A DNA stretch of 15,255 bases from CAZAGD01 sp049699975 (GCA_049699975.1 JBNAWB010000077.1:1-15255); one strand, 5' to 3'; shown: positions 1 through 7,158, numbered from the stretch's first letter. Made by a program: numbers and translations. The notes: generated by a model not told the origin, from the letters alone.

Positions 1-22
1 CTGCCTCTGACCTGCCTCTAAC
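1..22. repeat. Two-copy 11-nt tandem repeat (CTGCCTCTRAC)
   Basis: The window opens with two adjacent copies of an 11-nt unit, CTGCCTCTGAC then CTGCCTCTAAC. A diverged version of the same two-unit array lies at 10311-10332 (18 of 22 positions identical), again in non-coding DNA. The left edge of the window may cut further units. The pattern fits a small dispersed intergenic repeat, but its function is unknown and two copies alone do not define a family. Confidence 0.45.
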
Positions 23-119
23 AATAGTTCTTCCACTTTTCAGTGACGGATTACTCGTTTCTAACCAAGATACTAGTCCCTGCTCTTCAACCCTCTTTAA
101 TGGGTGAAGGCAGCGGAGG

Positions 120-133
120 AGCAATATATTGCT
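120..133. promoter_or_regulatory. 14-bp perfect palindrome, possible operator
   Basis: AGCAATATATTGCT is its own reverse complement. It overlaps the proposed -35 box (129-134) of the mazG-like gene, which is where a dimeric repressor would be expected to bind. No regulator gene is seen next to it, so the operator role is an inference; AT-rich palindromes of this size also arise by chance. Confidence 0.3.
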
Positions 134-157
134 ATAAATTCTGACTCATGATACAAA
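129..157 (+). promoter_or_regulatory. Candidate promoter of the mazG-like gene
   Basis: TTGCTA (129-134) and TACAAA (152-157) are separated by 17 nt, and the -10 box is preceded by TGA, giving an extended -10 (TGN) arrangement. Each box matches the sigma-70 consensus at four of six positions. The implied transcript would start near 164 with a leader of about 36 nt. Sequence-only call. Confidence 0.4.
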
Positions 158-199
158 ACTAAGATATTATATTTTTAAAAATTTTTCCAGGAGGACCTC

Positions 200-490
200 A
201 TGGAAATTAAAGAATTTCAGAATTTAATCAGCCGCCTTTATCAAAAACGCGATACTCTAAGGGGCCCTGATAAAACATTCCTTTGGTTTTTAGAAGAGGT
301 CGGGGAGTTGACCAGGGCTTACCGGCGTAATGAATTAGATAATTTAGGCCAAGAAATGGCTGACGTTCTGGCCTGGTTAGTTTCCTTGGCCAATTTAATG
401 CAAATTGACTTAGAATCTGAGGTGTTAAAAAAATACCCCCATGTTTGTCCCCTTTGTTTGAGCAATCCATGCTCTTGTCCCCTAACTTGA
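200..490 (+). CDS. MazG-like nucleotide pyrophosphohydrolase with Cys-rich tail
   Basis: This 96-residue protein resembles the small all-alpha MazG-type NTP pyrophosphohydrolases, which cleave (often damaged or non-canonical) nucleoside triphosphates to the monophosphate and pyrophosphate in the cytosol. The Mg-binding pattern is visible: WFLEEVGEL gives the ExxE pair (E33, E36) and EMADVLAWL gives the second acidic pair (E52, D55). The C-terminus (about 79-96) carries C83, C86, C91 and C93 in a CxxC...CxC layout that could bind zinc; similar tails occur in stand-alone MazG-like proteins of Deltaproteobacteria-type genomes. The ATG at 200 is preceded by a strong AGGAGG (189-194) with 5-nt spacing. 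It appears monocistronic; the next gene is convergent, its stop lying 49 nt away. Family call is fairly firm; the substrate is unknown. Confidence 0.85.
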   Translation: MEIKEFQNLISRLYQKRDTLRGPDKTFLWFLEEVGELTRAYRRNELDNLGQEMADVLAWLVSLANLMQIDLESEVLKKYPHVCPLCLSNPCSCPLT

Positions 491-539
491 GCCTCTTTCT
501 CCTCACTAATTTTTTCTGTTTATCAAATTAAAATCGCGA

Positions 540-932
540 TCATTCCTCTTCTAAAGATCTTAAATCATCTTCACTAAGCCCAAAATAATGACCCACTTCA
601 TGAAAAACTGTGCGCCGAATATTTTCTCTTAGCTCTTCCCAATGAGTACTTATGCGCTCCAAAGGTCTTTTAAAGATAACTATTCTGTCGGGGAGAGTAT
701 TTCCATACCAAAACCCTCGCTCTCTTTTGGGCACGCCATGGTAAAGGCCGAGCAACTCCTGGTTTTCTTTGGATATTTTTTTATCGGGAAAGTCATCCTC
801 AACTATTATAGCTACATTTTCTATATTTTTTTTGATTTCTTCTGGCAAAGATGCTACAGCTTCCTGCACTAAAAGCTCAAAGGACCGTAGGTCACAGAAA
901 ACCCCTTTTTTTCTTTTAGTCTGCTTAGCCAT
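540..932 (-). CDS. Minimal zincin metalloprotease (metallopeptidase family PF06262-like)
   Basis: This 130-residue protein contains the zinc protease signature HEVGHYFGLSEDDL: HExxH with a downstream G, L and acidic cluster (H111, E112, H115 counted from the chosen start). This matches the small cytosolic zincin-like family common in bacteria, whose physiological substrate is unknown. The N-terminus is basic (KQTKRKKG) and no signal peptide is seen. Family members are typically 110-140 residues, so it looks complete. Two in-frame ATGs are possible, at 938 and 932; I prefer 932 because the AGGG lies directly against the first ATG but 6 nt before the second. It is divergent from the exported Pro/Ala/Lys-rich protein and convergent with the mazG-like gene. 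Confidence 0.85.
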   Translation of the reverse strand: MAKQTKRKKGVFCDLRSFELLVQEAVASLPEEIKKNIENVAIIVEDDFPDKKISKENQELLGLYHGVPKRERGFWYGNTLPDRIVIFKRPLERISTHWEELRENIRRTVFHEVGHYFGLSEDDLRSLEEE

Positions 933-1088
933 AATCATCCCTGCATATGATAAAACCTTATAAATAATCCCTTTGCTGAAGAAGCGCGGCCTTTCCTAAA
1001 ATATTAACCACCAATAGTTTTAATTTTGCTCATCAACAAGGAACAAGATTTAATTTCCAAAGTGACCGATAGCCAGAATAAAAAAATA

Positions 1089-1117
1089 TTGCATTAATTT
1101 TTCTATTATTGTATGCT
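1089..1117 (+). promoter_or_regulatory. Weak candidate promoter for the exported repeat protein
   Basis: TTGCAT (1089-1094) and TATGCT (1112-1117) are spaced by 17 nt and sit in an AT-rich stretch about 60 nt upstream of the chosen start codon. The match to consensus is modest (3/6 and 4/6), so this is a tentative call in the 246-nt divergent region between 933 and 1178. Confidence 0.28.
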
Positions 1118-1178
1118 AATTTTTGTTTGTAATAAAAGGTTTTTTATTAAATTTTTAAGAAAGGAGGAAAGGATAGAA

Positions 1179-1607
1179 ATGAAAAAACTTTTTATTATCT
1201 TTGTGGGTTTAACCTTAATGTTGGCCTGGGGAAGCTTGCCCCTGGCCCAAGAAAAGAAGCCGGCTGAACCAGCAAAAGCTGCTGAACCAGCTAAGCCTGC
1301 TGAGCCGGCTAAGCCAGCAGAACAGGCAAAACCGGCGGAAGCTAAGCCAGAGGCGGCTAAGCCAGCGGAAGTGAAAAAAGAAGCCCCTCCTAAACCTGTA
1401 GTTTACAGAATGGGAGGCACGGTGGTAGCTTTGGATGCGGCTGCCCATAAGATTACCATCAAACAAGACTCCGTCAAAAAGCAAAGGAAACTCGTTTTAA
1501 CCGTGAGTAAAAAAGCTGCAAAAAATCTGGAAGGGATTAAAGTGGGCGACGCAGTTAATGTCTGGGTTACGAATAAAACTGTAACCAGTATTAACAAAGT
1601 CTTTTAA
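1179..1607 (+). CDS. Exported Ala/Pro/Lys/Glu-rich small protein with C-terminal beta domain
   Basis: I cannot assign a named gene. The 142-residue product begins with a signal peptide (MKKLF, then a hydrophobic core at about 4-20, with probable cleavage after PLA, residue 23). Residues 24-73 are a low-complexity linker of PAEPAKPAE-type repeats. The C-terminal domain (about 74-142) alternates beta-type hydrophobic patterning with the motifs GGTVVALDAAAHKITIK and GIKVGDAVNVWV, which recall small beta-barrel domains of the CusF/DUF5666 type; that resemblance is my inference. The upstream in-frame ATG at 1113 would add 22 residues before the signal peptide. The ATG at 1179 is chosen because AAGGAGGAAAGG (1161-1172) lies just ahead and it begins the signal peptide. 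It is likely periplasmic, with the linker spanning or binding the cell wall. It appears monocistronic, with a hairpin downstream. Confidence 0.75.
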   Translation: MKKLFIIFVGLTLMLAWGSLPLAQEKKPAEPAKAAEPAKPAEPAKPAEQAKPAEAKPEAAKPAEVKKEAPPKPVVYRMGGTVVALDAAAHKITIKQDSVKKQRKLVLTVSKKAAKNLEGIKVGDAVNVWVTNKTVTSINKVF

Positions 1608-1642
1608 TAATAAAAGTCGATATTCGTAATTCTAACCTAAGA

Positions 1643-1674
1643 AAGGGAGGCCTTTTGAAGAAGAGGCCTTCCTT
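1643..1674. terminator. Hairpin between convergent genes, likely terminator
   Basis: AAGGGAGGCCT (1643-1653) pairs with AGGCCTTCCTT (1664-1674) as an 11-bp stem containing one G-U pair, closed by a 10-nt loop. It lies in the 78-nt gap between the exported protein gene (ends 1607) and the convergent HAD gene (ends 1686), so it could serve both strands. Neither strand has a clean T tract directly after the stem, so it is not a textbook intrinsic terminator. Confidence 0.55.
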
Positions 1675-1685
1675 AAAAGATACTT

Positions 1686-2372
1686 TTAGGCAACTTTTAG
1701 CTTTCGAAAATCTCTAAGCGGCCAGCCACGCCTCTTAGCCAAAGCGCGCAGTTTGGGATCTGGATTAACTATTTGGGGGTTTTTTACCAGCTCCAAAAGA
1801 GGTAAATCCGTAATACTGTCCGTGTAGAAAGTAGCGAACGCAAAATCGCTATTTATTTTTTGCATCAGCTTTTGAGCCCAAAAAATTTTCCCCTGTCCAA
1901 AACAAAGAGGTGCAATAAAATCTCCAGTGAAGCGGCCGTCTTGCAACTGCAAAAGTGTCCCCAACACATGAGGAATTCCTAAATGTTCTGCCAATGGTTG
2001 AATAGCATAAATAGTAGCATTTGATATAATCACGGTTATTTCTCCATTTTCCTGATGTTGCCGGACGAGTTCTTTAACCTCAGGATAGATCAATTTTTCT
2101 ACCTGCTCCGCAAACCACTCATAGCAAAATTTTATCAATTCTTCTTCTCTTACGCCAATTAAAGGACGCAATGATTGACGATATGCTTTTTCCATGTTCA
2201 AGAGGTTATAACGGTACCTCAAGTAATCAATTATAGACTTCCCTACTCGCCATAAACTGGTTTTCCCCCGCGCATAGCTGTAACGCATGAAAGAAACTCC
2301 AGAGTTACCAGCAATTAAAGTTCCATCCATATCAAAAAAACATACTTTTTTTAATTTTTCCCCTTGGATCAT
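1686..2372 (-). CDS. HAD-superfamily subfamily IB phosphatase (SerB/CicA-like)
   Basis: This 228-residue protein is a cytosolic HAD-IB hydrolase, a family of phosphomonoesterases related to phosphoserine phosphatase. The four HAD motifs are present: motif I FFDMDGT (nucleophile D14, acid/base D16), motif II ISNAT (S117), motif III lysine near residue 162 (FGQGKIFWA), and motif IV YTDSITDLPLLE (D185, D189). The helical cap lies between motif I and about residue 95. The closing NPDPKLRALAKRRGWPL is characteristic of HAD-IB hydrolases annotated near CicA, rather than of SerB itself, so I leave the gene symbol empty and the substrate open (phosphoserine, other phosphomonoesters or a phospholipid head group). 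The start at 2372 has no ideal Shine-Dalgarno sequence, but motif I begins only 14 residues in, so the start can hardly lie later. Divergent from rpmH. Confidence 0.85.
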   Translation of the reverse strand: MIQGEKLKKVCFFDMDGTLIAGNSGVSFMRYSYARGKTSLWRVGKSIIDYLRYRYNLLNMEKAYRQSLRPLIGVREEELIKFCYEWFAEQVEKLIYPEVKELVRQHQENGEITVIISNATIYAIQPLAEHLGIPHVLGTLLQLQDGRFTGDFIAPLCFGQGKIFWAQKLMQKINSDFAFATFYTDSITDLPLLELVKNPQIVNPDPKLRALAKRRGWPLRDFRKLKVA

Positions 2373-2515
2373 AAGTAAATGGCCTTACACTCCTTTATCA
2401 GTTAAAGATGTTTAACCTTTTTTCTTAACCGTCGAGCAGTTTTTTTAACAAATATCTTAACCATGGCTCCCCTAAGGTCCAAAATTAAAAGTGATCGAGT
2501 CAGACTTTTTTCAGC

Positions 2516-2544
2516 TTGCTTTTTCAAGAATTAAATAATAAAAT
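2516..2544 (+). promoter_or_regulatory. Candidate promoter of the rpmH-rnpA-yidD-yidC cluster
   Basis: TTGCTT (2516-2521) is followed after 17 nt by TAAAAT (2539-2544), which matches the -10 consensus at five of six positions. It lies about 70 nt upstream of the rpmH start, in the 242-nt region shared with the divergent HAD gene. No DnaA-box cluster was seen here, so this stretch is not evidently the replication origin. Confidence 0.45.
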
Positions 2545-2614
2545 ATTTTTTAAAGTTAGGCTATTAAAGAATTCCTAAAATTTGTCTAAATAATTTTAAG
2601 GTAGGTATCTAAGA

Positions 2615-2764
2615 TTGAAAAGGACATTTCAACCGAGCAATATTCGGCGGAAAAGAACTCATGGATTTCTAAAGCGTATGTCCACTAAAGGGGGACAGCT
2701 GGTCTTAAAGCGCAGGAGGGCTAAAGGGAGAAAAAGACTAATTGTGGAAGCCTTAGAGTATTAA
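2615..2764 (+). CDS. rpmH: 50S ribosomal protein L34
   Basis: The 49-residue translation begins MKRTFQPSNIRRKRTHGF and continues with GGQLVLKRRRAKGRKRL, the unmistakable L34 sequence. L34 is a small basic protein of the large ribosomal subunit that contacts 23S rRNA. The start codon is TTG; no ATG is available in frame before the conserved N-terminus, and AAGGTAGG lies just upstream (2598-2605). The usual length is about 44-46 residues; here a short acidic/hydrophobic tail (IVEALEY) follows the conserved RKRL. It is the first gene of the cluster and ends 24 nt before rnpA, the standard rpmH-rnpA arrangement. Confidence 0.97.
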   Translation: MKRTFQPSNIRRKRTHGFLKRMSTKGGQLVLKRRRAKGRKRLIVEALEY

Positions 2765-2788
2765 AAATGAAGGAAAAGAGCACGGCTG

Positions 2789-3127
2789 ATGCTCTCTTTT
2801 ACTTTCAAAAAAGAGGAGAGAATTCGCCGCCGGTCTGATTTTGTCAGAATTTCTAAGGAGGGAAAAAAGTATTATTCTCCTCATTTTCGCGTTTGGATAT
2901 GCCCAAACCAGCTTCCTTACCGCAGATTAGGAATTATAGTTAGTAAAAAGGTGGGATCAGCAGTAAAGAGAAACCGCTTAAAAAGATTGATCAGAGAATT
3001 CTTCCGTCTGCATAAGCAAGAACTTTTCCAATCTGCTGACTTCCTTATTCAAGCTAAAGAGGGAGCTGATAAATTAACCTTCTGGGAAGTAGCCGCGGAA
3101 TTACAAGAAATTTTGAAAGAACATTGA
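2789..3127 (+). CDS. rnpA: Ribonuclease P protein component
   Basis: This 112-residue protein is the protein subunit of RNase P, which together with the catalytic RNA removes 5' leaders from pre-tRNAs. The N-terminus (LSFTFKKEERIRRRSDFVRI) carries the RnpA pattern, and the diagnostic RNR motif is present at about 56-73 (GSAVKRNRLKRLIREFFR), the basic helix that contacts P RNA. Length matches the family (110-130). A purine-rich AAGGAAAAGAG (2770-2780) precedes the ATG. It lies between rpmH and yidD, as in most bacteria, and yidD follows within about 10-15 nt, suggesting coupled translation. Confidence 0.97.
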   Translation: MLSFTFKKEERIRRRSDFVRISKEGKKYYSPHFRVWICPNQLPYRRLGIIVSKKVGSAVKRNRLKRLIREFFRLHKQELFQSADFLIQAKEGADKLTFWEVAAELQEILKEH

Positions 3128-3136
3128 GACTATAAT

Positions 3137-3361
3137 TTGGGGATGTTCACCAGCATAATTATTCGGCTTATTAAATTTTATCGTTATTTTTTCTCCCCCT
3201 TAATCCCTCCCTCCTGCCGCTTTTCACCTTCATGTTCCCAATATGCCTTAGAAGCGGTGGCGCAATTTGGACCAGGGAAAGGGCTCCTTTTAACCATCTG
3301 GCGGATTGTGCGCTGTAATCCTTTTCATCCCGGAGGGTATGACCCGGTGATTAAATCCTAA
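3137..3361 (+). CDS. yidD: Membrane protein insertion efficiency factor YidD
   Basis: This protein of 72-74 residues matches YidD, a small inner-membrane-associated protein that aids YidC/Sec-dependent membrane insertion. Family hallmarks are seen: an N-terminal amphipathic/hydrophobic segment (IIIRLIKFYRYFFSPL), the cysteine motif PPSCRFSPSCSQYALEA, and the C-terminal CNPFHPGGYDPV. The start is uncertain: TTG at 3137 (74 residues) or ATG at 3143 (72 residues). Neither has a good Shine-Dalgarno sequence, which fits translational coupling to rnpA ending at 3127. It stands directly before yidC, the conserved order. Confidence 0.95.
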   Translation: MGMFTSIIIRLIKFYRYFFSPLIPPSCRFSPSCSQYALEAVAQFGPGKGLLLTIWRIVRCNPFHPGGYDPVIKS

Positions 3362-3423
3362 TTTACCTTTGATTACATACCTGGATTTCAGAAGAGGAAA
3401 AATCATTTTAAGGGAGTTTTTAT

Positions 3424-5067
3424 ATGGAAAAGCGGGCGTTATTGGCGGTAATTATCTCTTTGATTATTTTAGTAATCTATCAGCAGTACTTCGCCCCTCC
3501 TCTCCCTGAAGCTCCTAAAGACAAAGCAGAAAAAACAGCTCCCGTAGAAAAAGCAGCCCCTGTAGAAGAAAAAAAGATACCACCGCCTCAAGCTAAGCCT
3601 TTGCCGATTAAAGAAGAAATCAAAATTTTGCCTGGGAAAAATGTTACCGTGGAAACTCCCCTTTATACAGCCATCTTTGATACGCGGGGAGCACGTTTAA
3701 AGAGCTGGCAAGTAAAAAAATACATGGACAAAATAGGCGAGGGGGCTAAACCGATTGATTTGGCTACCCAAGCTTTGAGCGATGGCTATCCTTTGGGCTT
3801 GGAAATAAAAGAAGCAAATTTCTCTTTTTCTCCTGAGGCGCTTTTCAAAGTAAACACCGAAAACTTAAAGCTCGGTCCCAGTCAACCCAAGGGAGAGTTA
3901 ATATTTACCTGGGAATCTCCCCAGGGGTTGGTACTTAGTCATCAAATAACTTTATACGCTGATAATTACCGGATGGACGTGAACATCAATTTACTTAATC
4001 GCTCCCCCAATCAATATGAAGGCCGCCCCACTTTGCATTGGAGTGGGAAAGTGCCTTCTTCTAAAGGTAGCGGTGGTTTTGCCTGTGTTCCTACTTCCAG
4101 CAATAGTGCCGGAGCTCCTGTACCGCCTTTTACCACTTTGATTAAAAAAGAACTGCACGAAATTGAATTAAGTGATTTAAAAGATGAAAAAAGGTTCTCT
4201 CAAAATGTGCAGTGGGTGGGCTTTCAAAATGTGTATTTTCTGGCTGCTTTTATTCCCAAAAGATCAGAAGGCACAGAAGTTATCATGAAGAAAAATTCGG
4301 ACACCTCTGCTGATCTGCGCCTGAGCGGGCCCAAGGTCATTCTTCCTCCGCAAACTCAGCATTCTCAATCTTATGCCGTTTATCTGGGCCCCAAGGATTT
4401 AGACATTTTAAAAGCCTTCGGCGAAGATCTTGATCGGGCTTTGGATTTCGGTTGGTTCGATGTCGTGGCTAAGCCCATCCTCTATGTTATGAAGTTCTTT
4501 TACCGTTATACAGGTAATTATGGCTTAGCTATTATTATTCTAACCGTTATTATCAAAATCATCTTCTGGTACCCCACCCATATTAGCTATAAATCCATGA
4601 AAGAAATGAAAAAAATTCAGCCCGAGATGGCTAAATTGCGGGAAAAGTATCAGCATGACCGGGAAAAACTTAATAAAGAGTTAATGGAACTTTATCGGCG
4701 CTACAAAATAAATCCCATGAGCGGGTGTCTGCCCATAGCTATCCAAATTCCTATCTTCTTTGCTTTATACAAAGTCCTTCTCTACTCCATTGAAATTCGG
4801 CATGCTCCTTTTTATTGGTGGATAAAGGATCTTTCGGCCCATGATCCTTATTACATTTCCCCCATCCTCATGGGCATTTCCATGTTTATCCAGCAATGGA
4901 TGACTCCCTCGCCAGGAGATCCGACGCAAGCCAAGATGATGTTGATTATGCCTGTTATCTTTACTTTTATGTTTCTCACTTTTCCCACTGGCCTAGTCAT
5001 TTATTGGCTTTTCAACAATCTGCTCTCCATTGGGCAGCAAATATACATCAACAAACATTCTAAATAG
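3424..5067 (+). CDS. yidC: Membrane protein insertase YidC
   Basis: YidC inserts and folds inner-membrane proteins, alone or with SecYEG. The 547 residues show the long Gram-negative layout: TM1 at about 4-22, a Pro/Lys/Ala/Glu-rich linker (24-70), a large periplasmic P1 beta domain (about 70-335), then the conserved core with TM segments near 366-383, 437-455, 477-493 and 503-540. Core landmarks include FGWFDVVAKPILYVMKFFY, a charged cytoplasmic hairpin (about 389-429), INPMSGCLPIAIQIPIFFALYK, and the conserved PTGLVIYW. The groove residue that is Arg in E. coli YidC aligns here with K378 (TVIIKIIFW), conserving the charge. The large P1 domain argues for a diderm organism. AGGGAG (3411-3416) gives 7-nt spacing to the ATG. 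The C-terminal tail is short. Confidence 0.97.
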   Translation: MEKRALLAVIISLIILVIYQQYFAPPLPEAPKDKAEKTAPVEKAAPVEEKKIPPPQAKPLPIKEEIKILPGKNVTVETPLYTAIFDTRGARLKSWQVKKYMDKIGEGAKPIDLATQALSDGYPLGLEIKEANFSFSPEALFKVNTENLKLGPSQPKGELIFTWESPQGLVLSHQITLYADNYRMDVNINLLNRSPNQYEGRPTLHWSGKVPSSKGSGGFACVPTSSNSAGAPVPPFTTLIKKELHEIELSDLKDEKRFSQNVQWVGFQNVYFLAAFIPKRSEGTEVIMKKNSDTSADLRLSGPKVILPPQTQHSQSYAVYLGPKDLDILKAFGEDLDRALDFGWFDVVAKPILYVMKFFYRYTGNYGLAIIILTVIIKIIFWYPTHISYKSMKEMKKIQPEMAKLREKYQHDREKLNKELMELYRRYKINPMSGCLPIAIQIPIFFALYKVLLYSIEIRHAPFYWWIKDLSAHDPYYISPILMGISMFIQQWMTPSPGDPTQAKMMLIMPVIFTFMFLTFPTGLVIYWLFNNLLSIGQQIYINKHSK

Positions 5068-5081
5068 AGGTGAGAGGTGCT

Positions 5082-5762
5082 ATGAAATCTATTGAAATGG
5101 AAGGGAAAACTATTGAAGAAGCTATCCACAAAGCATGTGCCGAGCTTAACGCTGCTCGGGAAGATTTGGAGATTGAAGTTCTCTCTAACGGGTCCAGCGG
5201 GTTTTTAGGATTAGTGGGGGCGAAAAAAGCCCTTATCCGGGCCACTCTTAAGTCCTCTGCCGAAAAGACCCCTTCTCCCCTTATGGCCCCAGCTTCTTCC
5301 AGTGATTCCTTAGCCGAGAAGGCTCAAAAAACTCTTAAGGATATTTTGTCCTTTTTAGGGATGGAGGCAAAGATTCAAATAAAAGACGAGCCAGATCGTC
5401 TTTTGCTTTCTTTTAAAGGTGATGGTAGTGGTTTACTAATTGGGCGTAAAGGTCAGACCCTGGAGGCCCTGGAATATTTAGTCAATAAAATTGTCCATAA
5501 AGGAGCCGAGGATAAGAAAAAAATTGTGGTGGATACTGAAAACTATCGAGCGCGACGGGAGGAGGCGCTCATCAAAATGGCCAAAAGGATGGGAGAAAAG
5601 GCTAAAAGAACTGGGAAGCCGGTGACTATGAGCCCCCTCAATGCCCACGAGCGGCGGATTGTTCATCTCGCTCTCCAGAACGATAAAGCCTTGCGCACTC
5701 ATTCTAAGGGAACAGGAATTTATCGCAAAATAGTAATCTCTCCCGAAAAAAAACCTTCATAA
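5082..5762 (+). CDS. jag: KH/R3H RNA-binding protein Jag (KhpB)
   Basis: This 226-residue protein is Jag/KhpB (SpoIIIJ-associated), a cytosolic RNA-binding protein encoded after yidC and linked in several bacteria to cell elongation and sRNA/mRNA binding. Three domains are visible: Jag-N (1-52; IEEAIHKACAELN and SGFLGLVGAKKALI), a KH domain (about 90-153) with the GLLIGRKGQTLEALEYLVN loop, and an R3H domain (about 154-220) with the R-x3-H core RRIVH (191-195). A linker rich in Ser/Pro/Ala separates Jag-N and KH. A GTG at 5070 would add four residues, but the ATG at 5082 is preferred because GAGGTG (5067-5072) is spaced 9 nt from it. It starts 14 nt after yidC, consistent with one operon. Confidence 0.95.
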   Translation: MKSIEMEGKTIEEAIHKACAELNAAREDLEIEVLSNGSSGFLGLVGAKKALIRATLKSSAEKTPSPLMAPASSSDSLAEKAQKTLKDILSFLGMEAKIQIKDEPDRLLLSFKGDGSGLLIGRKGQTLEALEYLVNKIVHKGAEDKKKIVVDTENYRARREEALIKMAKRMGEKAKRTGKPVTMSPLNAHERRIVHLALQNDKALRTHSKGTGIYRKIVISPEKKPS

Positions 5763-5766
5763 ATCT

Positions 5767-7158
5767 ATGTCCATAAAAGTCTCGGAGGACACCATCGCCG
5801 CCATCTCTACTCCCCTGGGGATGGGGGGTATTGGGGTAGTGCGCCTGAGCGGCCCCCAAGCTTTGGAAATAGCTCAGCGTGTTTTTCGTCCTAAAAAAGG
5901 GACTAAAAATTCTTTCCTTTCCCACCGGTTCTATTTGGGTGAGGTTATTCACCCTGCAGACCAAAAGGTGATTGATGAAGTTCTTTTGGTCTATATGCGC
6001 CATCCCCATACCTATACCCGAGAAGATGTGGTGGAGATCCAGTGTCACAGTGGTCTATTAATCCTCAGAGAAATTTTAGAGGCCGTACTCCAATGTGGAG
6101 CCCGTTTAGCCGAGCCTGGTGAATTTACTAAAAGAGCTTTCCTCAATGGACGTATTGACTTAACGCAGGCCGAGGCGGTGATTGATTTAATCAATGCCAA
6201 AACTCAGAAAGCTTTAGAATTGGCTAATCAACAAAGATCAGGAAAGCTGGCTGGGCAAATCCAACAATTTCGCGAAGAACTCCTGGAGTTATTAACTTGG
6301 GTGGAAGCCAGCATTGATTTCCCCGAAGAAGAAATTCCCGAGATCTCCAGCCAGGAACTTAGGCAACGCCTCCAAAATATCAGTAATCAAATACAGCTGC
6401 TCATCTCCTCTTATGAAGAAGGGAGAATCTTCCGGGAAGGAATATCTGCGGTAATTGTAGGCAAACCAAATGTGGGCAAATCCAGCCTGCTCAATGCCCT
6501 TTTGGGCGAGGAGCGGGCCATTGTTACTTCCATTCCGGGTACGACGCGGGATGTTATAGAAGAATTTATTAATGTGCAAGGAATTCCCTTAAAAATTTTA
6601 GACACGGCCGGCCTCCGCCACGCCCAGGATATAATCGAAGAAGAAGGAGTGCGCCGAACGAAAAAATGCCTCCAAGAAGCGGACTTGGTAATTTGGGTAT
6701 TAGATGGCTCTGCGCCCGCAAGTACAGAAGATTTCCATATTCTTGCGACCATACGGGGAAAAAATATCGTGATAGTTATAAATAAAAATGATCTTCCCCA
6801 AAGACTTGCTTTAGATTTTCTGCGCCCCGAACTTCCCTCTGCGCCCATTATCTCTATTTCTGCCCTTTATGGGCATGGGCTTGCCGAACTTAAAGAAGCG
6901 ATCACTACCACCATTATTAAAAACAAATTAACAAATTCTGCCGAAGTTATAATCTCCAATCTGCGCCATAAACATGCCTTGGTCATAGCCCAAGAAGCTT
7001 TAAATCAGGCCCAAGAAGGGCTGCATCAAAACCTCTCTTATGAATTTATTGCTCTTGATCTTCGCCAAGCAATAGAGGCCTTAGGAGAAATAATAGGGGC
7101 CACGACCTCGGAAGATATTTTAGAAAGAATTTTTTCGCGCTTCTGTATTGGCAAATGA
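5767..7158 (+). CDS. mnmE: tRNA uridine-5-carboxymethylaminomethyl modification GTPase MnmE
   Basis: MnmE works with MnmG to add the (carboxymethyl)aminomethyl group to U34 of tRNAs reading split codon boxes, using a folate-derived carbon and GTP hydrolysis. At 463 residues it has full family length. The N-terminal folate-binding domain (1-119) has ISTPLGMGGIGVVRLSG; the helical domain has EFTKRAFLNGRIDLTQAEAV (119-138). The inserted G domain shows G1 GKPNVGKS (232-239), G2 PGTTRD (257-262), G3 DTAG (279-282) and G4 NKND (339-342). The protein ends in CIGK with the conserved Cys460 of the FCIGK motif. It starts 4 nt after jag without a clear Shine-Dalgarno sequence, implying translational coupling, and overlaps the next gene by ATGA. 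Confidence 0.98.
   Translation: MSIKVSEDTIAAISTPLGMGGIGVVRLSGPQALEIAQRVFRPKKGTKNSFLSHRFYLGEVIHPADQKVIDEVLLVYMRHPHTYTREDVVEIQCHSGLLILREILEAVLQCGARLAEPGEFTKRAFLNGRIDLTQAEAVIDLINAKTQKALELANQQRSGKLAGQIQQFREELLELLTWVEASIDFPEEEIPEISSQELRQRLQNISNQIQLLISSYEEGRIFREGISAVIVGKPNVGKSSLLNALLGEERAIVTSIPGTTRDVIEEFINVQGIPLKILDTAGLRHAQDIIEEEGVRRTKKCLQEADLVIWVLDGSAPASTEDFHILATIRGKNIVIVINKNDLPQRLALDFLRPELPSAPIISISALYGHGLAELKEAITTTIIKNKLTNSAEVIISNLRHKHALVIAQEALNQAQEGLHQNLSYEFIALDLRQAIEALGEIIGATTSEDILERIFSRFCIGK

Noticed and set aside
487..514. Terminator after the mazG-like gene
   Set aside because: A T run is present (509-514), but only a 4-bp stem (TGAG...CTCA) with a mismatched interior can form.
1113..1178. 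Upstream 22-residue extension of the exported protein from ATG 1113
   Set aside because: It would put a basic segment ahead of a clear signal peptide, and it contains the strong ribosome binding site of the ATG at 1179.
2373..2614. Replication origin next to rpmH
   Set aside because: The gene neighbourhood is often near oriC, but no cluster of DnaA boxes (TTATCCACA-like) or dnaA gene is seen.
6411..6848. 145-aa minus-strand open frame inside mnmE
   Set aside because: It lies wholly opposite the G domain of mnmE, has no family resemblance and no ribosome binding site of note.
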